Source of the DNA: an uncultured Pseudomonadales bacterium
GTDB lineage: Bacteria > Pseudomonadota > Gammaproteobacteria > Pseudomonadales > Azotimanducaceae
NCBI GenBank assembly: GCA_958296165.1
Contig: OY282447.1
Coordinates: 4,315,154 to 4,379,153 of the forward strand
DNA: 64,000 nucleotides
Reading direction: 5' to 3'
The notes beneath the pieces are model-generated. The model worked only from the letters and a program-made list of their open reading frames with translations. It was not told the DNA's origin and did no database searches. Positions 42,318 through 52,432 of this stretch are shown here, piece by piece. The stretch's first letter is position 1, and every line of letters starts with the position of its first letter. The position numbers were made by a program, and so were the translations under genes.

Positions 42318-43282
42318 TCGATCAACGGCAGCAGCGCCTCCGCCACGGCCAAGCCACGTTCGACGTCTCGATCCTGGCCAGCTTGGGCGGCCCAGGCGCA
42401 GGACAGCACGGTTTGCGCGTAGCCCCACGCAGCGATGCGCACCGAGTCGAAGGCAGTGACTTCGGCCAGAGTCCGCACCCGCGTGCGCAGCGTCGTCGGC
42501 AAGTCCAGTGGGCTGATGTCGTCTAGCCGGTTGCGCAGCATGGCCGCACATTCGTGGACGGGGTCGCCGGTGACGCCTTTTGGGTCGATGACCAGCCAGC
42601 CATCTGCGCCGGCCAGCACGTTGTCGTGGTGCAAGTCGCCATGCAGCAGACGTTCGTCGCGCCGAGGCACCATCAACGCGCTTGCGATGGATTCGGCACG
42701 ACGAATCGCCGCCTGATCGACGGTGGCGAGGCGCTCTGTTGCGAGTACCTGCAAGTCGGCGAACCAGGTGCTGATGCTCGGCAGCTCTGACTGAGGTGCA
42801 GGCAAGCCGCCGAGACGCGAGATTTGGTGCGCGATCGTCTCTGTGGCGGCTGTTTCGTCGAGGGCTGTCGCTGGACGCGCTGGCACCACTTTCTCCATCA
42901 GGTAGGCGCCCAGATCTTCCGCCACAGCAAGCAGGCGAACCGCTCCCCTGCCCTGCTGCGCCCGCAACCAAGTCAACTCGCTCGCCAGTGCAGAGCGATC
43001 GCAAACGAACTTCGCCACGACGCGGCCGCGGTTGCTGCGTCCTGCCAGCAAGCGTCCTGCCAGCAAATAGGCGAACGAAAGGTTGGCCAACGGCAGGAGC
43101 TCTTCTAGGTGCCAGCGGCGGGCGGCGGAGGCAACCAGGCCCGGCAAGTTCTGCAACCAAGATTTGCCGCGCTCGCTGCCGTAGCCGAGCACATTTGCCA
43201 CGAACGCATCGGGAAAGCGCGCCAGCGGCGACAAGCCGCCGCGTGGCCACGCACCGTCGTGCTCGCTTAGCCGTTCCACCAT
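42314..43282 (-). CDS. APH(6)/streptomycin kinase-like phosphotransferase
   Basis: 322 residues. The catalytic loop LLHGDLHHDNVLAG and the metal motif VIDPKGVTGDPVHECA match the APH(6)/hydroxyurea phosphotransferase family. Resistance is not implied: chromosomal members often have unknown substrates. The N-terminal boundary is uncertain; the family usually begins near FPDAFVANVLGYG, so a start downstream of ATG 43282 is possible. A 15-bp perfect doubling at 43037-43066 (gcgtcctgccagcaa twice) produces LLAGRLLAG. The stop overlaps pyrB tail-to-tail. Confidence 0.8.
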   Translation of the reverse strand: MVERLSEHDGAWPRGGLSPLARFPDAFVANVLGYGSERGKSWLQNLPGLVASAARRWHLEELLPLANLSFAYLLAGRLLAGRSNRGRVVAKFVCDRSALASELTWLRAQQGRGAVRLLAVAEDLGAYLMEKVVPARPATALDETAATETIAHQISRLGGLPAPQSELPSISTWFADLQVLATERLATVDQAAIRRAESIASALMVPRRDERLLHGDLHHDNVLAGADGWLVIDPKGVTGDPVHECAAMLRNRLDDISPLDLPTTLRTRVRTLAEVTAFDSVRIAAWGYAQTVLSCAWAAQAGQDRDVERGLAVAEALLPLID

Positions 43283-43376
43283 CAGGCGCCGAGGACGAAT
43301 AGCATCCGCCAACCGTAGCGAAACTCGGCCGTTGGTGGTAGAACAGCCGCAAGCAGGAGGTATGCGGGGAGGCGCA

Positions 43377-44576
43377 TTGAGCGAAGGCAACCACTACGGC
43401 TTCACGTTGCCGGACGAACTCGTGCTGCTGCGCGATCAGATCCGCCGCTTCATGCGCGAAGAAGTGAAGCCCATCGAGGACAAGCTGCCGCACGATGCCA
43501 CCGGCTGCGCCGCCGCCGATCGCGCTCGGCTGCGGGCGAAGGCCGAGGCGATGGGCCTGACTCGGCTTACGGTGCCGGAAGAGTACGGCGGCAACCCGGT
43601 GAGCGCTCTCGCCCGCGTCGTGATCGCTGAGGAATCCGCCAAGTGCAGGCTAGGCGGCTATGCGCCGGCGCTCGGCGCCTTCGGCGGCGGCCCGCCGAAC
43701 ATCATCTGGGGCGGCACGCCAGCACAGATCGCCAAGTACGGCGTGCCTTGCGTAGACGGCAAGATGCGCGCCTTCGTAGCCATCACCGAACCCACCGGCG
43801 GTTCCGATCCTCGCAACAACATCGAAACTCGCGCCGTGCGCCAAGGCGATCAGTGGATTTTGAACGGCCGCAAGATGTGGATCACCGCTGCCCAAGGCGC
43901 CGACTATGGCGTGATCTTCGCACGCACGAAGGACGGCACCGCCAGCGCCCCGCCGGAGATCACCGCGTTTATCGTTGAACCCACGTTTCCGGGAATCTTC
44001 TTTAATGAAATCAAGGTGATTCGCGCCCTCTCGCCCTACGAGATCGTGCTCGACAATTGCCAAGTGCCGGCCGAAAACATACTCGGCCCGGTCGGCCGAG
44101 GCTTCGGCGTGGCGCAGAACTGGCTAGTGGACGCCCGCATCCCCTACGCGGCTGGCTGCATCGGCATCGCTCAGGAAGCCTTGGACATGGCCTGCGGTTG
44201 GGTGAAGCAGCGCCCGGCTCGGGGCGGAACGCTGGCCGACAAGCAGGCCATCCAGTGGATGATCGCGGATTCGGAAGTGGAGCTGCGCGCGGCGCGCATG
44301 CTCGTCTACGACGCCGCCAGCAAGGTGGACGCCGGCCAATCCGGCAAGGTGGACGCCTCCATCTGCAAACTCTACGGCACGGAAACCGCCGGCCGCGTTG
44401 TCGATCGCGCCATGCAGATGTTCGGCGGCATGGGCATGGCCAAGGAGATGCCGCTGGAGCGCTGGTACCGAGAACTCCGCGTGAAGCGCATTGGCGAGGG
44501 CCCTTCCGAAGTGCATCGCGTCGTGATCGCCCGCGACAAGCTCCGCAACACCGATGGCGGCATGTACTTCGGTTGA
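43377..44576 (+). CDS. acyl-CoA dehydrogenase
   Basis: 399 residues, the normal family length. The FAD/substrate signature is AITEPTGGSDPRNNIETRAV and GRKMWITAAQGADYG; MQMFGGMGMAKEMPLERWYR and RIGEGPSEVHRVVIAR form the C-terminal domain with the catalytic Glu. TTG 43377 is preceded by GGGGAGG four bases away; an ATG at 43362 has AGGAGG only one base away and is less likely. A short-chain dehydrogenase follows 36 bp later, so the two may act in one acyl or terpenoid degradation route. Confidence 0.9.
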   Translation: MSEGNHYGFTLPDELVLLRDQIRRFMREEVKPIEDKLPHDATGCAAADRARLRAKAEAMGLTRLTVPEEYGGNPVSALARVVIAEESAKCRLGGYAPALGAFGGGPPNIIWGGTPAQIAKYGVPCVDGKMRAFVAITEPTGGSDPRNNIETRAVRQGDQWILNGRKMWITAAQGADYGVIFARTKDGTASAPPEITAFIVEPTFPGIFFNEIKVIRALSPYEIVLDNCQVPAENILGPVGRGFGVAQNWLVDARIPYAAGCIGIAQEALDMACGWVKQRPARGGTLADKQAIQWMIADSEVELRAARMLVYDAASKVDAGQSGKVDASICKLYGTETAGRVVDRAMQMFGGMGMAKEMPLERWYRELRVKRIGEGPSEVHRVVIARDKLRNTDGGMYFG

Positions 44577-44612
44577 GCGCAAACTGATTCAAGCGATTTG
44601 AGAGAGGCGAGG

Positions 44613-45575
44613 ATGAAAGACTTCGGCGGCAAACTGGCAGTGATTACCGGCGGCGGCTCCGGCATGGGCCGCGCCTTGGCGCGGCAGTTGGCTGCGGAGG
44701 GTTGCGACGTAGCGACCTGCGACGTGCTCGAGGACAACCTGGCCGAAACCAAGCGGCTGTGCGAGCAGGAGGCCAGCCAAGGCCGGGTGATTAGCATCCA
44801 CCGCTGCGACGTGGCGAACGAGGACGAGGTCAACGAGTTCCGCGACGCCGTGCAATCCGCCCACAACACGGATCACATCGATCTCCTGTTCAACAACGCC
44901 GGCATCGGCGGCGGCGCCAGCTTCGTGGACGGCGACCGCGAAGAATGGGAACGCACCTTCGACATCTGCTGGTTCGGCGTGTACTACTGCGCGCGTGCCT
45001 TCATGCCGATGCTGCGCGCCAGTAAGGACGCGCACATGGTGAACACCAGCAGCGTCAACGGCTTTTGGGCCACGCTCGGGCCGCGCAGCGCTCACTCGGC
45101 GTACAGCGCCGCCAAGTTCGCCGTCAAGGGCTTCAGCGAAGCGCTGATCACCGACTTCGCCAACAACGCGCCGCACGTGAAGGTCTCGGTGGTGATGCCG
45201 GGCCACATCGGTACATCCATCGCCATCAATTCCGGCCGCATCATCCGAGGCAACGGCGGCGAGCGGAACCTCGCCCGCAGTCGCGCCCGCTTTCAATCGC
45301 TGGGGATCATCGAGGACGACGCTACGGACGAGGACGTGCGCGAACTGATCGAGCAGATGGGCCGCGGTTTCCGCGACAACGCGCCTACCAGCGCCGCCCA
45401 GGCCGCCGCGATCATTCTCGATGGCGTGCGCGAGGAACGCTGGAGGATTCTGGTGGGCGACGACGCCCATCGCCTGGATGAGATGGTGCGCGCAGCACCG
45501 GAGGACGCTTACGGCGAGGGCTTCATAGAGCAGTTGCGCGAGCAAGGGCAATGGAACATCGGCGGCTCTAGCTAG
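44613..45575 (+). CDS. short-chain dehydrogenase/reductase (classical SDR)
   Basis: 320 residues. The nucleotide-binding TGGGSGMGRALA near the N-terminus, NNAGIGG, the catalytic Ser in NTSSVNGF and YSAAKFAVKGF give a complete SDR active site. The Asp in TCDVLEDN suggests NAD rather than NADP. The C-terminus is longer than in the simplest SDRs. ATG 44613 follows GAGGCGAGG. Downstream of the acyl-CoA dehydrogenase on the same strand. Confidence 0.9.
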   Translation: MKDFGGKLAVITGGGSGMGRALARQLAAEGCDVATCDVLEDNLAETKRLCEQEASQGRVISIHRCDVANEDEVNEFRDAVQSAHNTDHIDLLFNNAGIGGGASFVDGDREEWERTFDICWFGVYYCARAFMPMLRASKDAHMVNTSSVNGFWATLGPRSAHSAYSAAKFAVKGFSEALITDFANNAPHVKVSVVMPGHIGTSIAINSGRIIRGNGGERNLARSRARFQSLGIIEDDATDEDVRELIEQMGRGFRDNAPTSAAQAAAIILDGVREERWRILVGDDAHRLDEMVRAAPEDAYGEGFIEQLREQGQWNIGGSS

Positions 45576-45588
45576 CGAGGTGTGGGCG

Positions 45589-46575
45589 TCAGGCCCATCT
45601 GCGGCTCGCGTAATCGGCGAGAATTTCCTTTAAGTCGTCTGCGAAGACGAAGCGCACGTTATGTTTGGCACCAGCTTCCACGAGCTTCGCGTTGTCGGTC
45701 TTGTTGGCCTTGGTCATCAATACCACCTTCTCCACCACGACCAAGTCTTCGTCCCTCTCAAAATGCTTCGCTTTGGCGATCTGCTCCACAGTGCTCCTCG
45801 ATACCGTTCCCTCATGGTCTTTGACCTGCACCGCAATCGCATATGAGGTGCGATCTGGCTGACGCCCTAGACCAGGCATCTCGATCAGAATGTCGGTGCC
45901 GTGGTCCTTTTCGCGCCCGCCGGCCGTGTGCCGCACGTCGCAACCGGGATAGATGACCTCTAACACTTCGATCAAGGCGTTTTCCCAACTTTCTGCCGAA
46001 AACTGCTCGTTCAAACGTACATACGCTTCGTTGCCGAGTGTCTCCGAGACGCTCATGAACGCTTCTTGAATCGCGTTCTCAAACCGCTCTTTGTCGCTGA
46101 TGTCCAACGTGAGGTCTTGCCCCTTGTCGAGCAGCGTCTTAACACCATCCTTGAAGCGATCGATGTTCCAGAACCGAGCGGGGTTTCTAAGTGTCGATCT
46201 CAGATCGCCGACGACGTGTTCATTGTGGCGGGAAAAAGCCATGCGGAGTCGGGCAGGGAATATGTGGCCATAGTCCCGCTTATCTTCGGGGATGGCGAAT
46301 CGGTAGCCCGTGTTCCAGTCCTCAGTGGCCTCGACGATAGCGACCTGACCCCAATATGGCAGGTGGGGCACGAGCAGAATGTGGCCCTTCTTTACCTCGT
46401 CGAACATCCTCTGGTTGCGGCGGACGCCGGCATCGACCGGCCTGTTCCGCAAGTCCTGGCCTTGGTTGTAGCCCCATCCCTGACGCAACCGACGTTGATT
46501 GAGCTCTGTTCGCAAGAACGCGATTTCCTTTTCGTGGATCCGGTAGCCCCAGTAACGAATTTCGCCCTGCGCCAT
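45589..46575 (-). CDS. Mrr-like restriction endonuclease-fold protein
   Basis: 328 residues. The C-terminal part has HGTDILIEMPG followed by AIAVQVKDHEG, the D...QVK core of PD-(D/E)XK nucleases of the Mrr type. The N-terminal part (GHILLVPHLPYWGQVAIVEA) is separate and may recognise DNA. The base composition looks less GC-rich than neighbouring genes, with more aattt and ctct tracts, suggesting horizontal gain. No methyltransferase is adjacent, so a modification-dependent enzyme is possible. ATG 46575; a TTG two codons earlier is an alternative. Confidence 0.75.
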   Translation of the reverse strand: MAQGEIRYWGYRIHEKEIAFLRTELNQRRLRQGWGYNQGQDLRNRPVDAGVRRNQRMFDEVKKGHILLVPHLPYWGQVAIVEATEDWNTGYRFAIPEDKRDYGHIFPARLRMAFSRHNEHVVGDLRSTLRNPARFWNIDRFKDGVKTLLDKGQDLTLDISDKERFENAIQEAFMSVSETLGNEAYVRLNEQFSAESWENALIEVLEVIYPGCDVRHTAGGREKDHGTDILIEMPGLGRQPDRTSYAIAVQVKDHEGTVSRSTVEQIAKAKHFERDEDLVVVEKVVLMTKANKTDNAKLVEAGAKHNVRFVFADDLKEILADYASRRWA

Positions 46576-46756
46576 GTGCAAGCCCTGCCCCTTCTCATAG
46601 ATGTTGATGTCAGTATTGCACAGGTCGTTTTGTTCGCGTGTTCGTGTATGTCCCCCGAGCGCCTCCGCTACCCTCCATCAGCGTTCAGCGTATTTCCACT
46701 TTAACGCTTGCTCTAGCGGGTTAGAGTGAAGGCGCGACTTGGCTTGAGGCAAGGCG
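46576..46756. promoter_or_regulatory. divergent intergenic region between the Mrr-like gene and the macroglobulin gene
   Basis: 181 bp, AT-richer at 46600-46640 than the flanks. It must hold promoters for both directions. I could not place a convincing -35/-10 pair, and saw no inverted repeat of note. Confidence 0.4.
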
Positions 46757-49700
46757 ATGGCCACATTCTTCAAGAGGCTGTTCGGCACTTTCGCGTACAC
46801 ACCGCCGGCGTGGGTCGAGCGCGTGGGCTGGCGGCGGATCGCTTGGAGCATTGGCGGCGTCGCCATCGGCGCAGCGCTGGTTGGCGGCGGCTATTACTAC
46901 TATCAGCAGTTGCCGAAACCGCTGCGCGTCAGCGTGGAGGTGGAGGCGCCCGGCATCACGCCCATCGTTGACGACGAACTCAAACCCATGCCGCTGCGGC
47001 TCGTGTTCGATTACGTCCCCAATCCAGATGTCGAGCCAGCCGGCCCGCTCTCCGCAGCGCGGCTGGACCTCGTGGGCAACATCGTGGAAGCAGGCATCGA
47101 CATGCAGCCGCCGATGGCGGGCCAGTGGCGCTTCGAGACAGACAATCATCTGGTGTTCGAGCCGGCCGAGGATTGGCCCGCTGGGCGCGAATACGCAGTG
47201 CGGCTCGACCCAGACCTATTCGCCGCCAACGTGGAGTTGGCGAGCACGCAGTTGGCGTTCAACACCCCCGCGTTCGAGGCCAAAGTGGATTCCGCTACCT
47301 TCTACCAGCATCCCGAGCAAGCGGAAGAGCGCCGCGTCGTCCTGCACCTGCGCTTCACGCATGCGGTCGCGCGCAAGGAGCTGGAGAAGCGCATCGCCCT
47401 GACCGCGCTGCAGGATGGCGACGAAGAAGCGCTCGAATACCGCATTGAATACGGTGCCCACGATCGCAGCGCGTACCTGCGTTCCGCGCCTCTGCCCATC
47501 CCGGAACGCTCCTACTACGCGACGCTCGCGGTGGCCAAGGGCGTCTCGCCAGCGCTCGGCGACGGCACACTCCACGACGTACTGCAGGCGCAAGTGCAGG
47601 TGCCGGATCGCACCAGCTTCTTCCGCGTCGACGGCGTGGAAGCCTTGCTGGTTGAAGACGACGAGGCGCGCGACATGCAAACCGTGGTGTTCACCTTCAC
47701 CGACCAAGTGCGTACGGATGCGTTCGCCGAGCGCATCGCCGCCTGGCTGCTGCCAACCGATCGCGTTGGCCAAGGCGGAGTTTCGCGGGACCACTGGTGG
47801 CAGTCGCCGCGAGAAGTAACAGAGCGGGTGCTTGCCACGTCGGTACGGCTGAGGGTCACGGTGAACCCCACCGAACGCGATGCCGCGGTGGTGCAGAGCG
47901 CCAGCTTGGATGTGCCGGAGGGGCGCTTCGTCTATGTGCGCATCGGCGCCGGCTTGGAATCCGCCGGCGGCTTTCTGATGGCGTCTCCCTACGATGCCGT
48001 GGTGCGTATTCCGGAATACCGAAAGGAAGCGTCCATCGCACAGGATGGCGCGGTGTTGCCGCTCACCGGTACACGTCGGCTCACCCTCTCGGCGCGCGGG
48101 GTGGAGACCATCAAGGTAGACATCCAGCAGCTGCTGCCGGACACGGTGAATCACTTGGCGAGCCAAACCGGCGGCGACATCCGCGATCCTTGGTTTCGCA
48201 GCGAGTGGGTCTTCAACGCCGACAACATCGCCAAGCTCACCACGCGCATCATCGACTTGAAGCCCGAACACCCCCGCGAGCCGACGTTCCTGGCACTGGA
48301 TCTGGCGCCTTTTCTGGCCGATGGGGGCCTGTTCATCGTCACGGTGCAGGGCTGGAACAGGCAATACGAATACGCTATGGGCACTGCCGACCGCCGCCTG
48401 GCGCTGGTGACCGACCTCGGCCTCTTGGTGAAGACGAACGCGGACCAGAGCCAGCATGTATTCGTCCACTCCATCGCCAGCGGCGAACCGCTCGTCGGCG
48501 CCAGCGTTGCCCTACTCGGCAAGAACGGCCTGCCCGTGCGCGAAGCGAACACGGATGCGCAGGGTCACGCCCGGCTGCCGTCGGCGAGCGATCTAGAGCG
48601 CGACCAGCAGCCCGTGGCGTTCGTCGTGCGCCACGGCGACGACGCGACGTTCATGCCCTACCAGCGCCCAGACCGTCGGCTACGCTGGCAAGGTTTCGAC
48701 GTCGGCGGCGAGCGGACCGAAGCCGACCATGCACAACGTCTGCAGGCGGCGGTGTACAGCGATCGCGGGCTGTATCGGCCGGGCGAAACGGTGCATTTGT
48801 TCGGCATCGTGCGGCGCGGCGACTTCCAGGCCGTAAGCGGTGCGCCGCTGGAGTTCGACATCACGGACCCGCGCGGCAACAAGGTGTTCGAGCGGCGCTT
48901 TGCCACGCCTGCTGACGGACTCGTCGAGTGGCGTTTCGATACGCTGCCGGAGTCGCCCACCGGCAAGTACAGCGCCACCGTGGTGCAAGTCAAGGAACGT
49001 TACAGGCGCTATGTGCTCGGCGGCGCATCGTTCGACGTGGCGGACTACCGGCCCGACCAGCTGCGCATTCGGGCCGAGATCGAGAACAGCCCGGCGCACG
49101 GCTGGATCGCGCCCGGCGAGCACGTGGCCAAGGTGACGCTCGAGAACCTGTTCGGTACTCCGGCGCAGAATCGGCGCGTGCGCGGCAGCGTCGAGCTGGT
49201 GCCAACCATGCCGCACTTCGCAAGCCATAGGGACTTCGTCTTCTCCGATCCCTTCCGCGACCCCGATGCGCGGCGGCGCACCGTCACCGCGCAACTCGAT
49301 GAAACCGCCACGGACGCGGACGGCATCGCCCTATTGCCTTTCGATCTAGGCCAATACGACGACGGCATCTACCTACTGCGCATAGTCGTTGAGGGTTTTG
49401 AGGCCGAAGGCGGCCAAGGCGTGCAGGCGAACGCCCGCACGCTGCTCTCGGCCGCGCCCGCCCTGGTGGGTTACAAGGCCGATGGCGACCTATCCTTCAT
49501 CGCCAAGGAGGTCGCTCGCAACGTGCGATTCGTCGCCTTGGCCGCCGATGCGAGCCCGACCGCGCTGGGCGATCTTGAAGCCGTGCTGCTTGAACGTCGC
49601 TACGTCTCTGCGCTCGTCAAGCAGGACAACGGCGCGTTGGCCTACCAATCGGTGCTGAAGGAGACCGAGCTCTCCCGGGCCGCATTCGCCATCTCGGCGC

Positions 49701-52432
49701 AAGGGGCGGACTACGCGCTGCCGACGGCCACGCCGGGCCGTTTTGCGCTGCAGTTGGTGGATGCCGATGGCATGGTACACGCCCGCGTTGCGTTCGCCGT
49801 GGCCGGAGCCCGCAACGTCGCCGGCAATCTGGAGCGCAACGCGGAACTCGACCTCAAGCTGGACCGCTCCGAATACGCGCCGGGCGACGAGATCGTGATG
49901 GAGATCGCCGCGCCCTATGCCGGCACGGGCTTGGTGACCATCGAACGCGACAGTGTGCATGCCTTCGAGTGGTTCCGCACCGACACCAATACGGCGCTTG
50001 CCCGCATCCGCGTGCCGGAGGACCTTGAAGGCAATGCCTATGTGAACGTCGCCTTCGTGCGCTCCATCGACGCCGAGCAGATCTTCGTCTCCCCCTTAAG
50101 CTACGCGGTTGCGCCGTTCGCCATCGATCGTGGCGCACGGCGCGTCGCAATCGAACTCGTCGCGCCGGCGACGATGCGCCCGGGCGAGGAGCTGGCGCTG
50201 CGCTACCGTACGGATCAGCCCTCGCGATTGGTGCTGTTCGCCATTGACGAGGGCATCCTGCAAGTGGCGAAATACGGATCGCCTGATCCGCTTGACGTCT
50301 TCCTGCGCAAGAAGGCGCTGCAAGTGGATACGCACCAGATGGCCGATCTCATTCTGCCGGACTACAACGTCTTTCGGCGCGTGGCGCCCGGCGGCGGGCT
50401 GGCGGCGCGACTGATCGGCACCAATCTGAATCCGTTTCGGCGCAGCTCCGAGCCGCCAGTGGCGTTCTGGTCCGGCATCGTCCAGTCTGGGCTGGAGCCT
50501 CGCGTTCAGCGGTTCTCCATCCCGGACTATTTCAACGGCGAAATCCGCGTGATGGCGGTGGGCGTCGCCGAGACCAAGATGGGTGCTGCGGAACAGCGCG
50601 TGACGGTGCGCGGGCCGCTGGTGCTCACACCCAACCTGCCGCTTGCGGTAGCCCCTGGCGATGCATTCGATGTCTCGGTGGGAGTTGCCAACCACCACGA
50701 AGGCAGCGGCCCGCAAGCGGTGGTGGAGCTCCGCATCGCTGCATCTGAGGGTCTTGCAGTGGAAGGCGAAGCGGAGGTGCGCCTGCCGATCGCCGAAGGA
50801 GGCGAAGGCCGTACGACTTTCCGCATCCGCGCCGGCGCGGCGCCTGGCGCTGAACGGCTTGCGCTTAGCGCCAGCGTGGGCGAGGAGACTGTCGAGCGCG
50901 GCGTGGGCCTGTCCGTGCGTCCGGCGACGCCTTTCGAGACTAGCGTAACGGCGGGCTTCAGCGCAGAAGCGGCAGAGATCGATTTGCCGCGTCGCCTGCA
51001 CGATGCCCACGCGAGCCGCCGGCTGGTGGCTTCCGCAAGCCCGCTGGCGCTGGCAGACGGATTGGTCGCCTACTTGGACAAGTTTCCGCACGCCTGCGCC
51101 GAGCAGATCGTGAGCAAGACCTTCCCCCAACTCGGCCTCTTGCAGGCCAACTCTTTTCCGCTCGATCGCACCGCCTTTCAGGAACTTTTCCAGGACACGC
51201 TGGAGCAGCTGCGCCCGCGTCAGGATGCAAGTGGGGGCTTCCGCTTCTGGCTTACGTCGAAAGAAGCGGCCGCATTTCCTTCCGTCTACATCGCGCACTT
51301 CCTCACCGACGCGCGCGACCTCGGCATCGCCGTGCCGAACGACATGCTCAACCGTGCGTTGGACTATTTGCGCGGCGTCGCCGGCCGCGTGTTCGACGAT
51401 GAGGACGATCTCCGCGCCGCCCGTACGCAGGCATATGCCATCTATGTGCTCACGCGCAACGGCAACGTCACCACCAACCTTCTTACCGCGCTAGCCCAAG
51501 GTCTCGACCAACACTACGCGGCAAGCTGGCAAGGCAGCATCGCCGCTGTCTACATGGCCGCGAGCCACGCCATGCTGCGCAACGATGCGCTGGCCGAGCG
51601 CCTGATCGGCGGCTACGAACCGGGTGGCTCGAACGACACGGACTCGGATTTCGACACGCGCTTGGGGCGCGATGCCCAATACGTCTACTTGCTGGCCCAC
51701 CACTTCCCGCGTCGCGCCGGCAGTCTGGGCGAGATCACAGAAGCACTCGTGCGGCCCATCTTCAATGATCGCTTCAATACGCTCTCCGCCGCGTACACCG
51801 TGCTGGCACTGGGCGAAGTACACCGCTCGCTGGCGGCGCGCGGCGAGTTGACGCCGCCGACGATCAGCGCGCAAGGGCCGGCTGGGCCGCTGCCGATCAC
51901 GGCAACGGGCCAAGCATTCGTCCGCGCCGAACTGCCGCTGGCGGCGAATCGCGTGTCCGTAACAGCGGCCGACGACGCCGGCGTGTACCACACTGTGAGC
52001 GAATCCGGCTTCGACTTAGCACCCCCCAGCGCGGCGCTTGCCGCCGGGGTAGAAGTGGATCGGGCCTATCTGGACGCCGACGGCCAGCCCGTGAGCCGGG
52101 CTCGCATTGGCGATGAGCTCACCGTCCGCCTGCGCGTTCGGTCGACCGACAAGAACTTGCTCACCAACGTGGCGGTAACCGACCTGCTGCCGGGCGGATT
52201 CGAGATCGTTGCGGATTCCGTGCGTGGTCGCCACATCGAGTATCACGACGTGCGCGAAGATCGGCTGGTGGTGTACGGCACCTTCGAGCGGGCGCCGCGC
52301 GAGATACGCTATCGCGTCAAGGCCATGAGCGTGGGCGATTTCGTAGCCCCCGGCGCGCACGCCGCGGTCATGTATCACCGCGGCGTACGCGGCCGTTCCG
52401 CCGCCGACCGCTTCGTGATCGATGGCACGTAG
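46757..52432 (+). CDS. bacterial alpha-2-macroglobulin (YfhM/YfaS type), thioester-containing
   Basis: 1891 residues. A short cytoplasmic tail and one membrane anchor (IAWSIGGVAIGAALVGGGYYYY, about 29-50) replace the lipobox of E. coli YfhM. Macroglobulin domains follow, with the signature YSDRGLYRPGETVHLFG near residue 670. The thioester is CAEQ at 1447-1450, and the C-terminal domain contains VTDLLPGGFEIV. The protein traps attacking proteases in the periplasm. It overlaps the start of pbpC by 11 bp, the classic arrangement in which a trap is paired with a peptidoglycan repair enzyme. Confidence 0.93.
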   Translation: MATFFKRLFGTFAYTPPAWVERVGWRRIAWSIGGVAIGAALVGGGYYYYQQLPKPLRVSVEVEAPGITPIVDDELKPMPLRLVFDYVPNPDVEPAGPLSAARLDLVGNIVEAGIDMQPPMAGQWRFETDNHLVFEPAEDWPAGREYAVRLDPDLFAANVELASTQLAFNTPAFEAKVDSATFYQHPEQAEERRVVLHLRFTHAVARKELEKRIALTALQDGDEEALEYRIEYGAHDRSAYLRSAPLPIPERSYYATLAVAKGVSPALGDGTLHDVLQAQVQVPDRTSFFRVDGVEALLVEDDEARDMQTVVFTFTDQVRTDAFAERIAAWLLPTDRVGQGGVSRDHWWQSPREVTERVLATSVRLRVTVNPTERDAAVVQSASLDVPEGRFVYVRIGAGLESAGGFLMASPYDAVVRIPEYRKEASIAQDGAVLPLTGTRRLTLSARGVETIKVDIQQLLPDTVNHLASQTGGDIRDPWFRSEWVFNADNIAKLTTRIIDLKPEHPREPTFLALDLAPFLADGGLFIVTVQGWNRQYEYAMGTADRRLALVTDLGLLVKTNADQSQHVFVHSIASGEPLVGASVALLGKNGLPVREANTDAQGHARLPSASDLERDQQPVAFVVRHGDDATFMPYQRPDRRLRWQGFDVGGERTEADHAQRLQAAVYSDRGLYRPGETVHLFGIVRRGDFQAVSGAPLEFDITDPRGNKVFERRFATPADGLVEWRFDTLPESPTGKYSATVVQVKERYRRYVLGGASFDVADYRPDQLRIRAEIENSPAHGWIAPGEHVAKVTLENLFGTPAQNRRVRGSVELVPTMPHFASHRDFVFSDPFRDPDARRRTVTAQLDETATDADGIALLPFDLGQYDDGIYLLRIVVEGFEAEGGQGVQANARTLLSAAPALVGYKADGDLSFIAKEVARNVRFVALAADASPTALGDLEAVLLERRYVSALVKQDNGALAYQSVLKETELSRAAFAISAQGADYALPTATPGRFALQLVDADGMVHARVAFAVAGARNVAGNLERNAELDLKLDRSEYAPGDEIVMEIAAPYAGTGLVTIERDSVHAFEWFRTDTNTALARIRVPEDLEGNAYVNVAFVRSIDAEQIFVSPLSYAVAPFAIDRGARRVAIELVAPATMRPGEELALRYRTDQPSRLVLFAIDEGILQVAKYGSPDPLDVFLRKKALQVDTHQMADLILPDYNVFRRVAPGGGLAARLIGTNLNPFRRSSEPPVAFWSGIVQSGLEPRVQRFSIPDYFNGEIRVMAVGVAETKMGAAEQRVTVRGPLVLTPNLPLAVAPGDAFDVSVGVANHHEGSGPQAVVELRIAASEGLAVEGEAEVRLPIAEGGEGRTTFRIRAGAAPGAERLALSASVGEETVERGVGLSVRPATPFETSVTAGFSAEAAEIDLPRRLHDAHASRRLVASASPLALADGLVAYLDKFPHACAEQIVSKTFPQLGLLQANSFPLDRTAFQELFQDTLEQLRPRQDASGGFRFWLTSKEAAAFPSVYIAHFLTDARDLGIAVPNDMLNRALDYLRGVAGRVFDDEDDLRAARTQAYAIYVLTRNGNVTTNLLTALAQGLDQHYAASWQGSIAAVYMAASHAMLRNDALAERLIGGYEPGGSNDTDSDFDTRLGRDAQYVYLLAHHFPRRAGSLGEITEALVRPIFNDRFNTLSAAYTVLALGEVHRSLAARGELTPPTISAQGPAGPLPITATGQAFVRAELPLAANRVSVTAADDAGVYHTVSESGFDLAPPSAALAAGVEVDRAYLDADGQPVSRARIGDELTVRLRVRSTDKNLLTNVAVTDLLPGGFEIVADSVRGRHIEYHDVREDRLVVYGTFERAPREIRYRVKAMSVGDFVAPGAHAAVMYHRGVRGRSAADRFVIDGT

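Noticed and set aside
42314-43282. Streptomycin resistance determinant
   Set aside because: The family match is clear but chromosomal relatives have other or unknown substrates, and there is no mobile or resistance context.
41775-43493. A 572-codon minus-strand frame over pyrB and the APH(6)-like gene
   Set aside because: It is antisense to pyrB and out of frame with the kinase. Both real genes have catalytic motifs; this frame has none.
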